NCBI RefSeq assembly: GCF_000003815.2
Contig: NC_049988.1
Location: 21,019,854-21,083,853, forward strand
DNA from: Branchiostoma floridae
Lineage: Eukaryota; Chordata; Leptocardii; Amphioxiformes; Branchiostomatidae
Reading direction: 5' to 3'
DNA length: 64,000 nucleotides
Part shown: piece by piece, positions 1-64,000 of the stretch
Position numbering within the stretch: position 1 is the stretch's first letter
Layout of the letters: the number at the start of each line of letters is the position of its first letter
The notes under the pieces: generated by a model
Database searches by the model: none
What the model was told of the DNA's origin: nothing
The model's input: the letters and a program-made list of their open reading frames with translations, nothing else
Translations under genes and position numbers: made by a program

Positions 1-135
1 ACACACACACATACACGCACGCGTACAGTACACGCAAGCATACTGCATGCACACACACGAAAACATACGCGCGCACACAAACACACACACAAACATACGC
101 ATACACACGCACACAGACGCACACGTGCACACACC
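1..135. repeat. Imperfect CA-rich microsatellite
   Basis: Alternating purine-pyrimidine run of ACAC with ACGC and ATAC variants, continuing off the left edge. Confidence 0.85.
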
Positions 136-184
136 AATAGTAAACGGACCAAACTCTATACCTCAATGTTAACGACACTGTCAA

Positions 185-655
185 GGATATACTTTTTCGT
201 CATCTTTGCGTTGCCCGTTAACATTGCTAAGCAGCGAGGAATTCTGTGTTGCAAAACTTGTCTGATTATTAATTAGCGTACGTAGAGGTGTTTTATTCTG
301 TCTGCCAATTGTGTGACGTCACTCGCTTTCCCGCCAGAACACTTCTGCGCGTTTTTATTTCGTCCTTTTCTTTCCCTCCTTGTGCGTTTTTTTTTTTTTA
401 AATGCTCTGGTAAGGACCAGAGTAAGGGTAAGGACGTTGTCTACGATGTACTTTTTCGTCATCTTTGCGTTGCTAAGCAGCGAAGAATTCTGGATTGAAA
501 GACTTGATTAGCGTCTTCCGACAGTTTGAAATGGTCTATATGATCACCCGCGTTCCCGACGTGCTTCTCTGTGGAGGTGTTCTATTCAGTCTGCCGACAG
601 CGCGGGCGTCACTCGCATTCCAACCAGGGCAATTCTGTAGGTTTCATTCCGTGCT
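185..655 (+). repeat. Diverged direct duplication, about 250 bases per copy
   Basis: The block with TACTTTTTCGTCATC, GCTAAGCAGCGA and GTCTGCC at 187-330 recurs in the same order at 450-640. A second perfect TGACGTCA lies in the first copy at 314-321. No coding signal. Confidence 0.7.
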
Positions 656-764
656 TTCAGCTCCCCAGGCATTGCGCACGTTCTGCACGGGACTGCGTGG
701 TTTCCGTTTCTGTTCCTGGCTGGCCGGTCAACAACCTGCAGCTTCTTCTCGCCAGTTTCCTCTA

Positions 765-912
765 ATCTCCAAGCAGATCCTACAGTAGCATAAAATAGTA
801 TCAAAAGCTGGCAGAGGAGTGAAGCCGGCTTAGGATTTTTCTTTCTTTGCTGACTACACTCCTTGGCCAGTTTGATGCTATCTTATGCCATTGTAGGATC
901 TACTTGGAGATT
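765..912. mobile_element. Small fold-back element
   Basis: CTCCAAGCAGATCCTACAG on the left pairs with CTGTAGGATCTACTTGGAG-type sequence on the right, with the arms continuing through ATAGTATCAAAAGCTGGC. The arm is related to one at 42640-42710 in intron 4, so it is dispersed. Confidence 0.6.
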
Positions 913-1426
913 GAGTTTCCTACGTCAAGTACTGATACCGACGGGAGTTTGGTTGTACAACATCTGGGGCGCCACCCTGCGCCCGGGTGGAGGCATAGCA
1001 GGCTCGCGGGTAAATCTGTCGTTTCTTTCTGTGAGTTCTGCAGTTTGAAGCCACCAGTCGTCAGAAAATTGTGATACGGAAACGCCAACTGGATAAAGAG
1101 ACTATTTGTACACAACTGTTGCTTCATTTCCATCGACGTTATTAAAGATGACCATCTGTCACTTTCCTTAGGCCAGTTCTGACCGGTTCAGACGGAACTG
1201 CAGCTGTAGGTGTCGCTGCTTGCAGGTGCGGTACTGAACAAGGGAACCAGTCAGAATTGCCCAGAAGAAGGTGACAGGCGGCCACTGAAAGGTCGGTGGA
1301 AATGAAGCAACGGTTGTGTAAAACAAAAAGGCATTTTCTTTATTCAGTGACTTACCAACATGATTAAACTATTTCATTGATACGCCAACAGGATCCACCT
1401 AACGAGCAATTTGCGAGGCACAGGGG

Positions 1427-1590
1427 TACTCTCCAAGCAGAGGTTCGGCGCCGGCTGTTTTGACGTGTTTTTTTGGGGCTTTCTATTTTGCACGGCTTTT
1501 TTTTTTAATGCACTCCGGCCAAAATGCACTCCGGCCAAACGCCCCAAAACGCGTCAAAACGGCCGGAACCTAACGTCTGCTTGGAGAGTA
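1427..1590. mobile_element. Fold-back MITE, family 1
   Basis: TACTCTCCAAGCAGAGGTT at the left end and its complement CTGCTTGGAGAGTA at the right end enclose paired GGCTGTTTTGAC and GTCAAAACGGCC arms. A second copy lies at 9074-9268. Confidence 0.65.
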
Positions 1591-2614
1591 GCACAACAGA
1601 CCCGTTGCGACCACTCGACCCCGCCATACATTTTAATTGTCGCTGTAACAAAACTGCTGCGCCAGCCGGATGGATAACACTCGCGCCAACTGGGGGTCAA
1701 TGACCTTCCGGGTAATGAACTCTGGAGTCCAGATACAGTCAGGGTGACTCTAGTTTGCTCACTTCCTGATCATGTTATTTTCAATCTCATCAAGGACGCT
1801 ATATAACACCCTTGATTTCATTTTACTACATGTATGTAGATTTTAGATGATATAAGATGTAGCCTGTTTCACGTATACTTATGTTATCCAACCCAATGCA
1901 TTTAGCCCATGTTGGGCAGGAATATGCAATAAATATCATTGTCATTGTCATTTACTGGTAGCGTGACTCTACAGCACAATGACTTCACATGGCTAGGTCT
2001 TCAGCACGAGATGCGGTTACCATGCCAACCAGGATGTAAGACAAACAGGTTTCACACAGGAGATTCCACATCCGTAATAGAAATAGCCTGAGTGGCAGCC
2101 ATTCCAGCTTTAGTCCGCTAGCGCTCTCTCCGTGACCGAGACCCAGACTTCTGTATCTGCATCTACAACGCCATACTTCGGCCTAACACACTAGCTCCTG
2201 TACCTGTATCTGTATAGCCGGTATTATCGCCATACATCGGCGTAACACACTAGACTTGTTAGATCGAGCCGCTACAGTTTACACCAAAACCGTGAGGGAT
2301 GTGCTTGGGATCACCCGGCGACTTTACATCTGTCGGTGAATTTCTTCACCTGTTGGATTACATGTAGATATAACGTACAGTTTACCCAGAACTGATGTAT
2401 GAAATGCCGTTTGGCAGAACTAGCTTCTGTGCGATGTACCGTTCAGTGCACTAACTACTGTGCGATGCACTGTTTACATTTCTGTATAAGATACAGTTTA
2501 CACAGATCTAGAACATCTGTACAAAGCCCTGTTTAGACAGAACTTCGTTTTCTGTGCGGAGTACCGTATACACTGAACGTGTGGTGACGCATATTTGTGT
2601 AAAATACCTGTTTA

Positions 2615-3188
2615 GGCCTCAGCAAGTAAATTTTATGAATGACATCCTCCGGAGACTCCAAAGTTAGGGAGATATCGCGAAAAAAGGCGGTAAAAAATTC
2701 CTACATTTAAAAATTTTGACATCATAAACCTTACAAAAGAATAATCGAGGCGACAAAACATAATATCACAAGCAGCAGATCTTTTATTCCTGTATTCAAC
2801 ATCATTACCTGTCCTTGTAGTTGTGTATCCATCTCAAATAACTAGACGTCTAGAATGACTGTAGAAAGAGCTTGTCCTACCATCATTGGCAGCTACTGCA
2901 CTGGGTATTCATATGGGATGGAACATCTTAGACTGTCGTCATTCCTTGAGCTTGTCATACCCGCACGGGTAGCAATTTACTGGATACTCATATACAATGG
3001 ATCATAGACTGTTTTGTAACTAGATTTTAGAACAAATGCAGAGAAGAGCTTGTCATAACTACCACATGATATCCTCAAACTCTACTGGACATTCATATGT
3101 GATTGAAGAGACTGTCAATCAACTAGATTTAGAACAAATCCAGAAAAGAACGCGTGGATATCATCCATAAAATTTACTTGCTGTGATC
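2615..3188. mobile_element. Harbinger-like MITE (GGCC..CAGCAAGTAAATT family)
   Basis: Inverted ends GGCCTCAGCAAGTAAATTT and AAATTTACTTGCTGTGATC are flanked by TTA on both sides, the 3-base TWA target duplication typical of PIF/Harbinger. Related copies lie at 47864-48383 and, more distantly, 13885-14241. Confidence 0.75.
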
Positions 3189-3303
3189 TTACATTGACCT
3201 TTTGGACGACGTACCGTTTAAATTGAATTTCTTTGTTAGATACAGCTGGTATACCTTCTATACGATGTAATGTTTACACAACTTCTGTGCAACGTACCGT
3301 GTA

Positions 3304-3536
3304 AGGGCGCCGTCACATGTAGGTCGTTCGATCGTCGTCACGTACGGTTTTGATACAAATGTAATAGGAATTTCAAGCAGGCTGTGGCAGAGACAACCAC
3401 CAATATGGGTCCAAAACAGCATTTTGTGTACTAAGACAGTTGAACTTTGCAGACGTACATTTTTGCATTTTTGTACTCCAAAATGCCCAAAGTTAGCGAT
3501 CGCACGACGATCGCACGACCTATGTGACCGCGCCCT
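3304..3536. mobile_element. MITE with AGGGCGCCGTCACATG ends
   Basis: Inverted ends AGGGCGC(C/G)GTCACAT with inner arms rich in CGATCGTCG, flanked by TA. It directly abuts the next element. Confidence 0.7.
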
Positions 3537-3540
3537 TATA

Positions 3541-3771
3541 CCCCTGTCACATTATCCACGATCTTCGGGCGTACCGATGGAAGATCGGCCATACTTCCAG
3601 AGTTCGACAGAGGGTTGCGCGTATGTTTCACCTGAAAACCGCCCCTGTCACATATAAGCCATACTTTGCACATTGTGCAATTGGTGTGCAATAAAGTTAT
3701 CATTATAAGCGAGGCTCGGGCGATCGCCGCAGAATCGTCGTACGATCTATTTTCGCCAAATGTGACAGGGG
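3541..3771. mobile_element. MITE with CCCCTGTCACAT ends
   Basis: Perfect 12-base inverted ends CCCCTGTCACAT/ATGTGACAGGGG flanked by TA, as for Tc1/mariner-type target sites. No transposase inside. Confidence 0.75.
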
Positions 3772-4411
3772 TATAACACAACTTCGGTGCGGCGTACCGT
3801 TTACACTGAACTTCTGTGTAAAATACCTGTTAATCTTTTTATACTTTTTTACCTATTTATATTACACAGACCTTCTGTGCGACCTACCATTTACACCACT
3901 CACTTCTGCGTAAAATACCTGTTTATTTATGTTTCACCTGTTTACATAGGTAGACCTTTTGAACGATGGACTGTTTACACGGAACGCCTGTGCGATGTAC
4001 CGTTTAGACTGAACTTCTGTATATAATACCTGTTTACACAAATCGAGAACTTACGTACGATGTCTACCGTTTACAGTGACGGGCCTGACGGCTATTCTGA
4101 CCGCATACTGACCGGCAAGTTGTGACGCCATGAGAGTGACGCCGGCACGGCAAGTTGGTTCTCCGAGTAATTTCCGCGCGGGAAAGGACAAGACAAATAT
4201 GGACTGCTGCGCCACAGAGTGGAGCGCTTGTGCCGTGCAATGACGGGCCCTGAAACCCGGCCGGGGGCGCGCGTGTGCGAGCCAGCCGCGCTGCGTCACG
4301 CCTGTTATGGCTGTTTATTAAATCTCACATTTCCCGCCACCCTGCTCTGGTCTGTGCCGGGCTGCAAAACACTGTTTAGAATGCGCTTCTGGTGCGAGCG
4401 TCACCCGCCAT

Positions 4412-4419
4412 TGACGTCA
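4412..4419. promoter_or_regulatory. Consensus cAMP response element (CRE)
   Basis: Perfect palindrome TGACGTCA in the CpG-rich region, 372 bases upstream of the ATG. CREB/ATF proteins bind this site. At an adenylyl cyclase promoter it could give cAMP feedback; that role is inference. Confidence 0.55.
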
Positions 4420-4493
4420 CCGGACAAGCTAATCCACCTCAACCTACGAGGGAGGGACTGCGCACATTTCAAAAGCCGTCCCAGCCACAGTGA

Positions 4494-4498
4494 CCAAT
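4494..4498 (+). promoter_or_regulatory. CCAAT box
   Basis: CCAAT in the context GACCAATCGG, a good NF-Y-type site, about 295 bases before the start codon and 75 bases after the CRE. Confidence 0.45.
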
Positions 4499-4619
4499 CG
4501 GAGCGCGCGAATGTGTTCATGTGATGAGCTGTTGCAGGAAGCGGACGTCCCCGGCTAACAAGTGGCCGTGCAAAATCACTGATCAACAACCAGGCGGTTT
4601 GGGAGGGCAAGACTATCGC

Positions 4620-4626
4620 TGGGCGG
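4620..4626 (+). promoter_or_regulatory. GC box (Sp1-like)
   Basis: TGGGCGGAG, a typical GC-box core, about 165 bases before the start codon in the CpG-rich zone. Confidence 0.4.
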
Positions 4627-4790
4627 AGGATTTTACTGCAGATTCCTTCTGTTTTCCTCGCGCCAAGCCAAGATGGACGCTCCAGAAGGCGAGATTATCC
4701 CGATCCATGCTCCCAGGCGCTGATTTGGACCCCCACAGGGCGGCCCGAGCTGCGCCGGTCTGAGCTCAGGAGGAGCGGGCAGGGCTCGCC

Positions 4791-59723
<54,933 letters not shown>

Positions 59724-61120
59724 GGGCAAAGGGCAAGGGTCAGCCAATAGGGCCAAAGGTCATGCTGAATCACCCTTAGGTTACTTGGTACATTTCACAC
59801 CTGTATATTATACCTAATATGGTCAATATAACCTAATATGGTCATCTGACTACAATAGTCAGTGTTAGTGGTAGCATCAGATTTATTTATTCTCCGTGTT
59901 GATGTTTGTTTTATAGATTTCCGGAGGAATCTCTACGGAGGCTTGTAAAGCCTCGTCAGCACCAGGTCTAATTAAGCACTAACGATGTATTTATGTACAA
60001 TAAGAGGCTAGTAGACCAACATGATTGTGTATTTATTATCCGCAATGTGCAGTCTTGTCTGTTGTAATCTCACAGCAAATTCCTTTGGGCGCCATGACAA
60101 CCGGTAGTTTGAGTCACAACTCAGGCTGGAAAATGCTTGAATCTTATTGGCTGCTTACACACATGACATCATCGGAAGGGAACCAATCACAGAGCTCCTG
60201 CAGGTGGGGGCAGACTGAGGGCAGCTGTCGCCAAAGTTTTTTTTTTGTCATTCGCTAAAAGGTAGACATTTGGGAGATTCCTTTGTCCTCACCTGAAGGG
60301 CACCTGTACCTGCCAGGTGAGGTCACCAGGTGTGCTGTACTCACCTGTACCTGCCAGGTGAGGCCATCAGGTGTCCTGTCAGTGTGAACTCTGTAGTCGG
60401 TTCCCACAAAGCCATTTTCCCACCTGCTCAACCATAGACAGATTTTCCTTTGATAAGATCCATGCAAAAACTTCTGGGTCAAGGGTCACTGCTGGGTCAA
60501 GGTTCATGCTAAACTGAGATTACTGTGAGGCAGACCATGGTGGTCTGGTTGCCATGGTAACGTAGTCTGCATGTAAATATGTAAAAAATGGAGAAAAAGC
60601 TGCCGGATTTGTGCGTTTGTGTACGATGTATAGTTGTTGCGATGGTTCATGTTGCTTACATGTAACAAAGTTGTAGGTAGCAGATTATATGGATAATTAT
60701 ACCCAGAGGATATATGCACCACCAACAGTATATAAACAAGTCTGTTTTGTTGACTTGACTGATGCTGTGTGAAACTTTAAAGGGGACTCCATGAAAATCG
60801 TGAGAAACATGTCAGAGATCAGAAATAACCAGGAGGTAGCTACAGGAAAAGTACTTTGAGAAAGGAAGTTGCAAAGATGTTCCCAAACTATTTTACGATG
60901 CAACCCTACTTTTGAAATGGAATGAGCTATTAACCTTTACCCCCTACCTTGTGGTGTCAGGTTTCATGTCCCCTTGTACAGCCAATGAACAAGCCAGGAT
61001 CCCAGCAGTGTGGTTTATATAGTTACATGCTGTACATACTAGTTTCTACAGCCTCCACCACGATGGGTCTTGTGCAGTGCGTACTCTACTACTTTGTGGA
61101 ATTGTGCAATGTTGAGCCAG

Positions 61121-61220
61121 NNNNNNNNNNNNNNNNNNNNNNNNNNNNNNNNNNNNNNNNNNNNNNNNNNNNNNNNNNNNNNNNNNNNNNNNNNNNNNNN
61201 NNNNNNNNNNNNNNNNNNNN
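61121..61220. other. Sequencing gap (100 N)
   Basis: Placeholder gap of unknown true size in the 3' flank. Confidence 0.99.
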
Positions 61221-61297
61221 GACAACTGTGATGCACATGCTAGTGGAAACCCTTGGTGGGTTGAGATGTGCGGATGTGAATGGGGACTTGCTTGTGT

Positions 61298-61617
61298 CTT
61301 AAGGTGGGGTCACACCTGCGTATATATTTAAGTCCGTATGAGGCGCGCATGAGAGTACATGTATTTACCTCCACCAGGCTCCACAGGTCGTTAATGATAA
61401 TAGAAATTGGACAAACGTAAACAGGTAACATGTCAGACGAGTTAGCTGGGTCGCTAACCATACTTCTCGGTCAGCTAACTCATCTGGCATGTTGTGTATC
61501 TATATTTGTCCGATTTGTACAATTTTTCCCGCGCCCTGTGGAGCCTGGTAGAGACTAAGAGCGTCATACGCACCTCAAACGGACTTGAATATATACGCAC
61601 GTGTGACCCCACCTAAA
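61298..61617. mobile_element. Fold-back MITE, AGGTGGGGTCACAC ends
   Basis: AGGTGGGGTCACACCTGCG and CGTGTGACCCCACCT, with arms extending about 100 bases through TATATTTAAGTCCGT and AGGCTCCACAGG. Confidence 0.8.
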
Positions 61618-62826
61618 GAATAGGTGGACGTTCCCGCATAATTTCTAGCACCAAGTAATTTTTTTCCACAAATATACATTTTTATAGTGTATTTTTTCCA
61701 CGATTTTGGAATAATATACACGAAAGAATAATATATTTTTTATTTAACTAAAGGGAAAAGGAAGTTTGAGGCAGAAAGTCACAGGAGGTTTTGTTGTTCT
61801 TTCCTCTCGTTCAAAGTCGAAGTGTCAGAAATGCTACAAAAGTGGAAGAAGCCTTACTTGACCCCCCCCCACACACACACACATCTGCACCCCCACACAC
61901 ACACCTGCCCCCCCCACATCTGCCCAACCCCCCCCCCCCCTCTGGTTTTCCACTGACATGTGCAGAAGCTGAGGTTCTTTGTCCGAGTCGTTCTTGATGC
62001 AGTGAAATATGAAGTGTTATCCCGGTGCAGTAGAAAGTATTTTTGTATGCAATTGTACGGATGTGAAAATGCAGTATTGTGATACGATATGGCACCCTGT
62101 AGGTAGTAATTTACCTTCTGAGTTGTCAACATCCCTTTTTTCATGTGGGCGAATCGCTGGTTCTTTATACATAAACCAAGACATAAAATCACATCCGCCT
62201 TGTTGGCAGTGACACCTGCCTGCAGTGTGGACATTAAATCACATCCACCATATTTGCAGCGACACCTGACTGCAGTGTGGAATAGAGTGGTCAGTATTGC
62301 CCTGAGCAAGGCGACAGTTATGTTATTGTTAGGGTTACTGGGTGGGCTGACTACTCTCTCTACTCGACCTTACAATAGTCGGGGCTAAAATGCAAGTGTC
62401 TGGAGCGGCTGTCATTCGGCGCTAACTCAGGTGACCTCAATACGACAGTAATTGCCCCAGGTGCGGCCATACGACTGTAGAGTTGAACTACTCACACCGG
62501 GAAGGACCCCTACTCTTTTCGATAAGTGTGGTGGGTTCTTAAAAGTGCTCGAGGTGTGGCTCTCCTCAAACACGGGACCCAAGACGGTCACCGGAACTTT
62601 GGCTGTGAGTTTATGTCTTGGTTGTGATTAGAGAACGTTGTTGTGTTATCCACTGAGTTGTCAACCCTTCGGGCACACCTTAAGTTCGTTTCTTACCTGG
62701 TTTACAGGTGTTTTATATACTTCAGCTGTTTTACTCTACGTAGTCTTCACAAAGGTGGCGCTAAATTAATTAATTTTTCTCAGACATTTTCAAGTAAAAC
62801 TGAAGCAGGGAGGGCAGCATGAAAAC

Positions 62827-63020
62827 TAGTCTCTACCAGACTCCGGATCGCTGGAAAAATCGTAGAAATGGAACAAATAGAGGAGTAAGCCGGCCAAAGG
62901 AATATAACCGTCTAGGGAACAGCACGCGATCCATCGCGAGCTGTTCCCTGGCCGGTTATATTCCTCTCTATTTGTTCCATTTCTACGATTTTTCAGCGAT
63001 CCGGAGTCTGGTAGAGACTA
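62827..63020. mobile_element. Hairpin MITE with 9-base target duplication
   Basis: TAGTCTCTACCAGACTCCGG and its exact complement are the ends; nearly perfect arms of about 75 bases enclose a 40-base loop. Flanks CATGAAAAC and CTTGAAAAC match at 8 of 9 bases. Confidence 0.85.
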
Positions 63021-63186
63021 CTTGAAAACAGGGTTGGGAGGGGAACTTGAGTCTGACTCCATGAAACTTTGTGTGCCAAGGAACAGACTTTCCCTCAGCA
63101 TCTGTTTTCATGTTGGAATTCCAGTTTTGGTTTATCTTTCTAGATTCAACAAACTAAACTGTCATCATCTCTCTTCTGTGTAATGT

Positions 63187-63396
63187 TAGTTCACCATTAT
63201 CCGCGGGGTAACCTATATCCGTTGTATTCTAAAGCAGGGAATTTTGGTACGTCAAGTCGAAGGATGGTATTTTCAAAACTGCAATATTTTGAAAACTGCA
63301 GTTTTTGAACCACCGTCCGTAGACTTGTCATTCCTCATAACCCTGTTTTTAAAGACAACGGACATAGGTTACCCCACGGATAAAGGTGACCTAAGC
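63187..63396. mobile_element. GTTCACCTTTATCCG MITE, copy F
   Basis: TTAGTTCACCATTATCCGCG at the left, CCACGGATAAAGGTGACC at the right. Outside the gene's introns, which shows the family is dispersed. Confidence 0.75.
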
Positions 63397-64000
63397 GTTA
63401 CCTGTAGTACCTCGCGTCTCAGGATTCAGGTTTGCATACATCAGAAACGTCCTCTACACAGACTTTAGAAAATAGAACTTCATGCACAAAAATTTATCGA
63501 AAGTGATTCTTTTCCATGTCATGTTGATGCCAACCTTGAGATTGTCGATTTTCTGTATAAATCTTGTTTTTGATGAGTTCGGATAAAAAGCCGTGTTTCC
63601 GTCCAATGATGTTCCCTCTGGGAACAAGAGAGAACGCCGATTGTGTGAAACCTGTGCGATTTTGTGGCCTGGGTCCCGCGTACGGTGTTGTCCGTTGTTG
63701 CCGCCATGATACCATGGTCCGTCCGTGCCATGTCCGCTGTGCAGTGTGTCTGTATCTTACAGTATATTGTGTCGCCAACCGACTTTTGTATTGTATAATA
63801 TCAGGAAATAATTCTACACCAACCTAGAGCCCCTCATGTATATAGACTTTTAATTTATTTCTATGTACTTAAAATAAACACTGAAGTGAGTTTAGTGATG
63901 TAGAGTTCACCACAATTTGATTTTAGACTCTATCGTCAGGCAGCCGTTAGTGTAGGCTGCCTCGTCATGTTGCCAAACTTGGTTTCATTTTAACCCTTTT

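Larger units (their letters stand above)
2270..4075 (+). repeat. Degenerate tandem repeat array interrupted by three MITEs
   Basis: Units of about 40-55 bases with the words TGCGATGTACCGTTTACA, GAACTTCTGTG and AAAATACCTGTTTACAC recur from 2270 to 2611, 3195 to 3303 and 3774 to 4075. Removing the elements at 2615-3188, 3304-3536 and 3541-3771 makes the array continuous. Confidence 0.7.
4080..4790 (+). promoter_or_regulatory. CpG-rich promoter and 5' UTR region of the adenylyl cyclase gene
   Basis: GC- and CpG-rich DNA that continues into exon 1, in contrast to the AT-rich flanks. It holds a palindromic CRE, a CCAAT box and a GC box in the last 380 bases before the start codon, and I see no clear TATA box, so a CpG-island promoter is likely. 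The transcription start is not determinable from sequence alone. Confidence 0.6.
59724..63900 (+). other. 3' flank or long 3' UTR of adenylyl cyclase
   Basis: No further coding sequence is recognisable. A canonical AATAAA at 63873-63878 followed by a GT-rich stretch could be the polyadenylation site of a 4.1-kb 3' UTR, or belong to another transcript. MITE-like elements lie at 61298-61617, 62827-63020 and 63187-63396, and C-rich/CA low-complexity DNA at 61861-61941. Confidence 0.3.

Noticed and set aside
63564-63827. 87-codon open frame near the right edge
   Set aside because: Cys-rich but unrecognised; overlapping minus-strand frame of similar length; more likely UTR or intergenic.

Overview
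This is animal nuclear DNA, most probably from an amphioxus (Branchiostoma), read on the + strand of one large intron-rich gene. The gene is a transmembrane adenylyl cyclase of the type 5/6 class: the juxtamembrane SEKLERLYQRYF stretch, the LLP(V/I)RMR motif, C1a with both metal-binding Asp residues (FADIEGF, LGDCYYC) and C2 with [21 protein letters not shown] and KVKGKGEM read directly from consecutive exons. Amphioxus is an inference from the chordate-like gene plus an extreme load of intronic minisatellites, many of which begin or end at exon borders, and of short fold-back elements.

Layout. 1-4790: upstream DNA, mostly degenerate repeats pierced by terminal-inverted-repeat elements, then a CpG-rich promoter zone (about 4080-4790) with a perfect CRE, a CCAAT box and a GC box. 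4791-5684: first coding exon (cytosolic N-terminus and five membrane segments). 5685-40191: a 34.5-kb first intron without a convincing gene, filled by about twenty minisatellites, several families of MITE-like elements, a tRNA-derived SINE and a 3.7-kb inverted repeat around a sequencing gap. 40192-59723: the other 19 recognised exons (C1, second membrane cassette, C2, stop). 59724-64000: 3' flank or long 3' UTR with more MITEs.

The exons seen encode about 1157 residues with compatible splice phases throughout. One conserved block between C1b and the second membrane cassette is missing and probably lies in or beside the 100-N gap at 49241-49340.

The most striking feature is that at least eleven exons of this one gene have tandem copies of their own edge in the neighbouring intron. 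The repeat unit carries the splice site plus about 5-75 nt of coding sequence. Arrays face the acceptor (exons 2, 6, 10, 13, 14, 16) or the donor (exons 2, 3, 8, 11, 14, 15, 17, 18), reach 2 kb after exon 18, and line up many decoy splice sites. I recall that minisatellites overlapping exon-intron borders have been described at an amphioxus Adh locus ('mirage' minisatellites); if so the phenomenon is known in type, but its density here deserves attention. Other leads are a possible 24-codon cassette exon with a GC donor, hammerhead-ribozyme-like motifs in fold-back elements, and CRE sites at the promoter and in intron 1 of a cAMP-producing enzyme.
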